Source: DATKAB01 sp964542745 (lineage in GTDB: Bacteria; Eisenbacteria; RBG-16-71-46). From it: a DNA stretch of 27,705 bases. How positions within the stretch are numbered: position 1 is the stretch's first letter; every line of letters starts with the position of its first letter. Under the pieces are notes generated by a model. The model ran no database searches, was not told the origin of the DNA, and saw nothing but the letters and a program-made list of their open reading frames with translations. Shown here one piece after another: positions 25,501 through 27,705 of this stretch. The stretch covers positions 1 through 27,705 of the forward strand of contig CAZIVR010000044.1 of NCBI GenBank assembly GCA_964542745.1. Reading direction: 5' to 3'. A program made the translations under genes and the position numbers.

Positions 25501-27018
25501 GTGAGCCGCGCCCGGCCCTCGCCACGTTCCCGCCCCGCGGTACCCGCCCGCGCGGCCCGCACCGCCGGAACGCTTCGGGCCCTTCAGACGCTCGACCCCG
25601 CGTGGACGATGCTTCCCGTCCTCCTCCTCACCCGCGCGGTGCTGTGGTGGCACCAGCCCTACGCCAGCGAGGACGCCTACATCACGTTCCGTTACGCGGG
25701 CGAGTTCGCCGCGGGCAACGGGCTCGTCTACAACCCGGGCGAGCGCGTCATGGGCTTCACGTCGCTCCCATGGACGCTGCTGTGCGCACTCGGCATGGCG
25801 TTGCGCGTGGATCCGGTGGGTTGGACGCGTGCGCTCGGCGTGGGCGCCGATCTCCTCTCCCTGGTGCTCGGCGCGCGCCTGCTGGCCGCCGCCGCGGGTC
25901 GGGGCGCCGCATGGGCGTTCGCGGCCTTCTTCGCCGCGTGGCCGCTGTTCGCCGCCGCCGCGGTTTCCGGCATGGAGAGTTCCGCGTTCTTCGCGTGCCT
26001 GCTGGCGGCCGCCGCCCTCGTCGAGCGCAGGCATCCGGCGGCGGGCCCGCTCCTGGCGCTCTCCGCGCTGATCCGCCCCGAGGGACTCGCGGCCGCGCTG
26101 CTGCTCGGGATCGGCGCGCGCGCGCGCGACCGGCTGGTGGCGGCCGGGCTGGTGGCCGCGGTCGCCGCGTGGCTCACGGTCACCTTCGGCTCCCCCGTTC
26201 CGCAGAGCGTGTGGGCCAAGTCGAGCCTCTACGGCACGCCGGGAGCGTGGGCGGGACGCCACTGGTGGGAGTGGATCCTTCCGTTCCCGCTCGGCCGTTA
26301 CCCCTCCGCCACCGAAGGCGTGCAGATGCTCCCGGTCGCGGCGGTGTTCGCGGCCGCGCTGGCGGCGGGGCTGCCCGTGCTGTGGCGGGCGCGAGCCACG
26401 GCCGCCGCGCGCGCGGCCGCGTCCGGGATGCTCGTCTGGCTCGGCTACTCGGCGCTCGGGGTCGCCTACTTCTGGTGGTACATGGTCGTGCCGCTCGCCT
26501 CCCTCGCCATGGCCGCGGCCGCCGGGCTGCCGCGCGTGGCCCGCGGCCCATGGATCCCGGTCGCCGCCGCCTCGCTGCTGGCCGGCACCTGGACCGTGGC
26601 CCCTTCGCTCTACCTCGGGAGGGCCATGCACGAGAGCCGGCTGTTCGCGGGCGTCGCCGACGCCCTTTTCGAGCGCGCGCGCCCGGGCGAGTCGGTGTTC
26701 CTCGAACCGATCGGCATGATCGGGTTCCGGACGCGGCTGCGGGTGGTGGACGAGGTCGGGCTGGTCTCCCCCGAGGTGGCGCGCCGCCGCCTGCGGGGGC
26801 CCGGCTGGTACGCCGACGTGGTCGCCGCCGAACGTCCCGACTGGCTCGTGGTTCGCCCCGAGTTCCTCGCCACCGGCGTGGCGTTCGCGGGCGCCGGCGC
26901 CCCGTTCCGCGACGCGGCCGAGCGCGACTCGATGCTCGCCCGCTACCGCGAGGTCCCTCCCGCCGAGTTCGGGGGCACGGGACTCGCCCTCTACCGCCGC
27001 GTCGCCTCCGCGGAGTAG
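25501..27018 (+). CDS. GT-C-type integral membrane glycosyltransferase
   Basis: The only plus-strand gene. With GTG 25501 it has 505 aa. About 10-12 hydrophobic segments are spread from residue about 37 to 380, with a soluble C-terminal domain of about 110 residues. After the first membrane helix comes EDAYITFRY (57-65) and then GNGLVYNPGERVMGFTSLPW (72-91). This is the signature loop of polyprenyl-phosphate-sugar-using GT-C enzymes (AftB-like and relatives), where an acidic pair (usually DD) acts near the sugar donor; here the pair is ED. It would transfer a sugar from a lipid-linked donor on the outer face of the inner membrane. The start is unsure: ATG 25609 (469 aa) and ATG 25297 are in frame, with no Shine-Dalgarno at 25501. 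The acceptor is unknown and the neighbours give no clue. Confidence 0.85.
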   Translation: MSRARPSPRSRPAVPARAARTAGTLRALQTLDPAWTMLPVLLLTRAVLWWHQPYASEDAYITFRYAGEFAAGNGLVYNPGERVMGFTSLPWTLLCALGMALRVDPVGWTRALGVGADLLSLVLGARLLAAAAGRGAAWAFAAFFAAWPLFAAAAVSGMESSAFFACLLAAAALVERRHPAAGPLLALSALIRPEGLAAALLLGIGARARDRLVAAGLVAAVAAWLTVTFGSPVPQSVWAKSSLYGTPGAWAGRHWWEWILPFPLGRYPSATEGVQMLPVAAVFAAALAAGLPVLWRARATAAARAAASGMLVWLGYSALGVAYFWWYMVVPLASLAMAAAAGLPRVARGPWIPVAAASLLAGTWTVAPSLYLGRAMHESRLFAGVADALFERARPGESVFLEPIGMIGFRTRLRVVDEVGLVSPEVARRRLRGPGWYADVVAAERPDWLVVRPEFLATGVAFAGAGAPFRDAAERDSMLARYREVPPAEFGGTGLALYRRVASAE

Positions 27019-27020
27019 GC

Positions 27021-27046
27021 GCGGGGCGTTCCGCGGATGCCCCCGC
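27021..27046. terminator. candidate bidirectional terminator between convergent genes
   Basis: GCGGGG (27021-27026) and CCCCGC (27041-27046) form a 6-bp stem with a 14-nt loop in the 31-nt gap between the glycosyltransferase and asnS stops. No U-tract is present on either strand. Its position, not its sequence, is the main support. Confidence 0.4.
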
Positions 27047-27049
27047 GAC

Positions 27050-27705
27050 TCAGGGGGTCAGGCGGTAGAGCATCCGCGGGAAGGGGATGGATTCCCGCAC
27101 GTGCTCGAGCCCCGCGATCCACGCCAGCGTCCGCTCCACGCCGATGCCGAAGCCGGAGTGCGGAACGCTGCCGTAACGCCTGAGGTCCTTGTACCACTCG
27201 AAGGCCGACTGCGGGAGCCCGTGCTCGTCGATGCGCCGGGTGAGGAGGTCCAGCGAGGACATGCGCTGGCCGCCCCCGACGATCTCCCCGTAGCCCTCGG
27301 GAGCGAGGCAGTCGCACGACAGGCAGAGCCTTGGATCGGCGGGATCGGGCTCCATGTAGAACGCCTTCACGGCCGCCGGATAGTTCGTCACGAACACCGG
27401 CCGGTCGAACTGCGAGGAGATCGCGGTCTCGTCGGGCGCGCCGAAGTCGCCGCCCCACTCGAACGCCATCCCCTTCTCGTGGAGCAGCTTCACCGCGTCG
27501 TTGTAGTGCAGGCGCGGGAACGGCGCGCGGATCGCTTCGAGCGGGGCGGTGTTCCGTTCCAGCTGTTTCAGCTCCTCGGCCCGCGTCTCCAGCACGCGCG
27601 ACACCGTGTAGACCAGCAGGCGCTCCTCGAGCGCGATCACGTCCTCAAGCGTGGCGAACGCCCACTCGGGCTCCATCATCCAGAACTCGATCAGGTGCCG
27701 GCGGG
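27050..27705 (-). CDS. asnS: asparagine--tRNA ligase (partial, 5' end off right edge)
   Basis: The C-terminal 217 or so residues of a class II aminoacyl-tRNA synthetase that charges tRNA-Asn. The frame enters from the right edge as RRHLIEFWMMEPEWAF (class II motif 2 region neighbourhood, typical of AsnRS). It continues with PVFVTNYPAAVKAFYM, EIVGGGQRMSSLDLL and the class II motif 3 GFGIGVERTLAWIAGLEHVRESIPFPRML, ending in YRLTP. The PAAVKAFYM and EHVRESIPFPR wording distinguishes AsnRS from AspRS and LysRS. The N-terminal anticodon-binding OB domain and motif 1 lie outside the window. It converges on the glycosyltransferase gene. Confidence 0.96.
   Translation of the reverse strand, partial: RRHLIEFWMMEPEWAFATLEDVIALEERLLVYTVSRVLETRAEELKQLERNTAPLEAIRAPFPRLHYNDAVKLLHEKGMAFEWGGDFGAPDETAISSQFDRPVFVTNYPAAVKAFYMEPDPADPRLCLSCDCLAPEGYGEIVGGGQRMSSLDLLTRRIDEHGLPQSAFEWYKDLRRYGSVPHSGFGIGVERTLAWIAGLEHVRESIPFPRMLYRLTP

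Overview
The window is very GC-rich DNA (mostly G or C at third codon positions), densely packed, with all genes except one on the minus strand. The genes are housekeeping and envelope types: glycine cleavage, threonine catabolism, UvrA, a TolC-type efflux operon, an ExbB/ExbD/ExbD/TonB set and AsnRS. TolC, TonB and a lipoprotein signal imply a Gram-negative, two-membrane cell. The high GC, the split GcvPA/GcvPB and the doubled ExbD fit an FCB-group-like lineage (Gemmatimonadota or Eisenbacteria type). That placement is inference; no rRNA is present. I saw no tRNA, rRNA, CRISPR, insertion sequence or phage gene. No gene-free stretch reaches 300 bases; the longest is about 209 nt (25292-25500).

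Region A (1-12149, minus): uvrA, tdh, kbl, gcvT, gcvH, gcvPA, gcvPB, a 149-aa membrane protein, a 112-aa conserved small protein and a MutL/GlmL-type ASKHA ATPase that runs off the left edge. Most junctions are stop/start overlaps. Tdh and Kbl convert threonine to glycine plus acetyl-CoA, and the glycine cleavage proteins turn glycine into CO2, NH3 and methylene-THF, so this is a threonine-to-C1 catabolic run. The GcvL/lipoamide dehydrogenase is not in the window. A good sigma-70-like promoter at the kbl/gcvT junction suggests gcvTHP can be transcribed separately.

Region B (12192-18984, minus): a YIP1-family membrane protein, a TolC-like outer-membrane channel, a HlyD/MacA-like adaptor, a MacB-type ATPase and two tandem FtsX/MacB-type permeases. 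This is a tripartite ABC efflux or release system with separate ATPase and permease chains and two different permeases.

Region C (19140-25291, minus): a PstS-like lipoprotein, a periplasmic TPR protein, two tandem STAS-domain proteins, ExbB, ExbD, ExbD and TonB. It looks like one proton-motive-force-coupled envelope module with an unusual pair of STAS regulators inserted. It is the best candidate here for a poorly described system. The PstS-like protein appears to have lost key phosphate-binding residues, and no TonB-dependent receptor is adjacent.

Region D (25501-27705): a plus-strand GT-C-type membrane glycosyltransferase, divergent from the PstS-like gene and convergent with the 3' part of asnS, which runs off the right edge.
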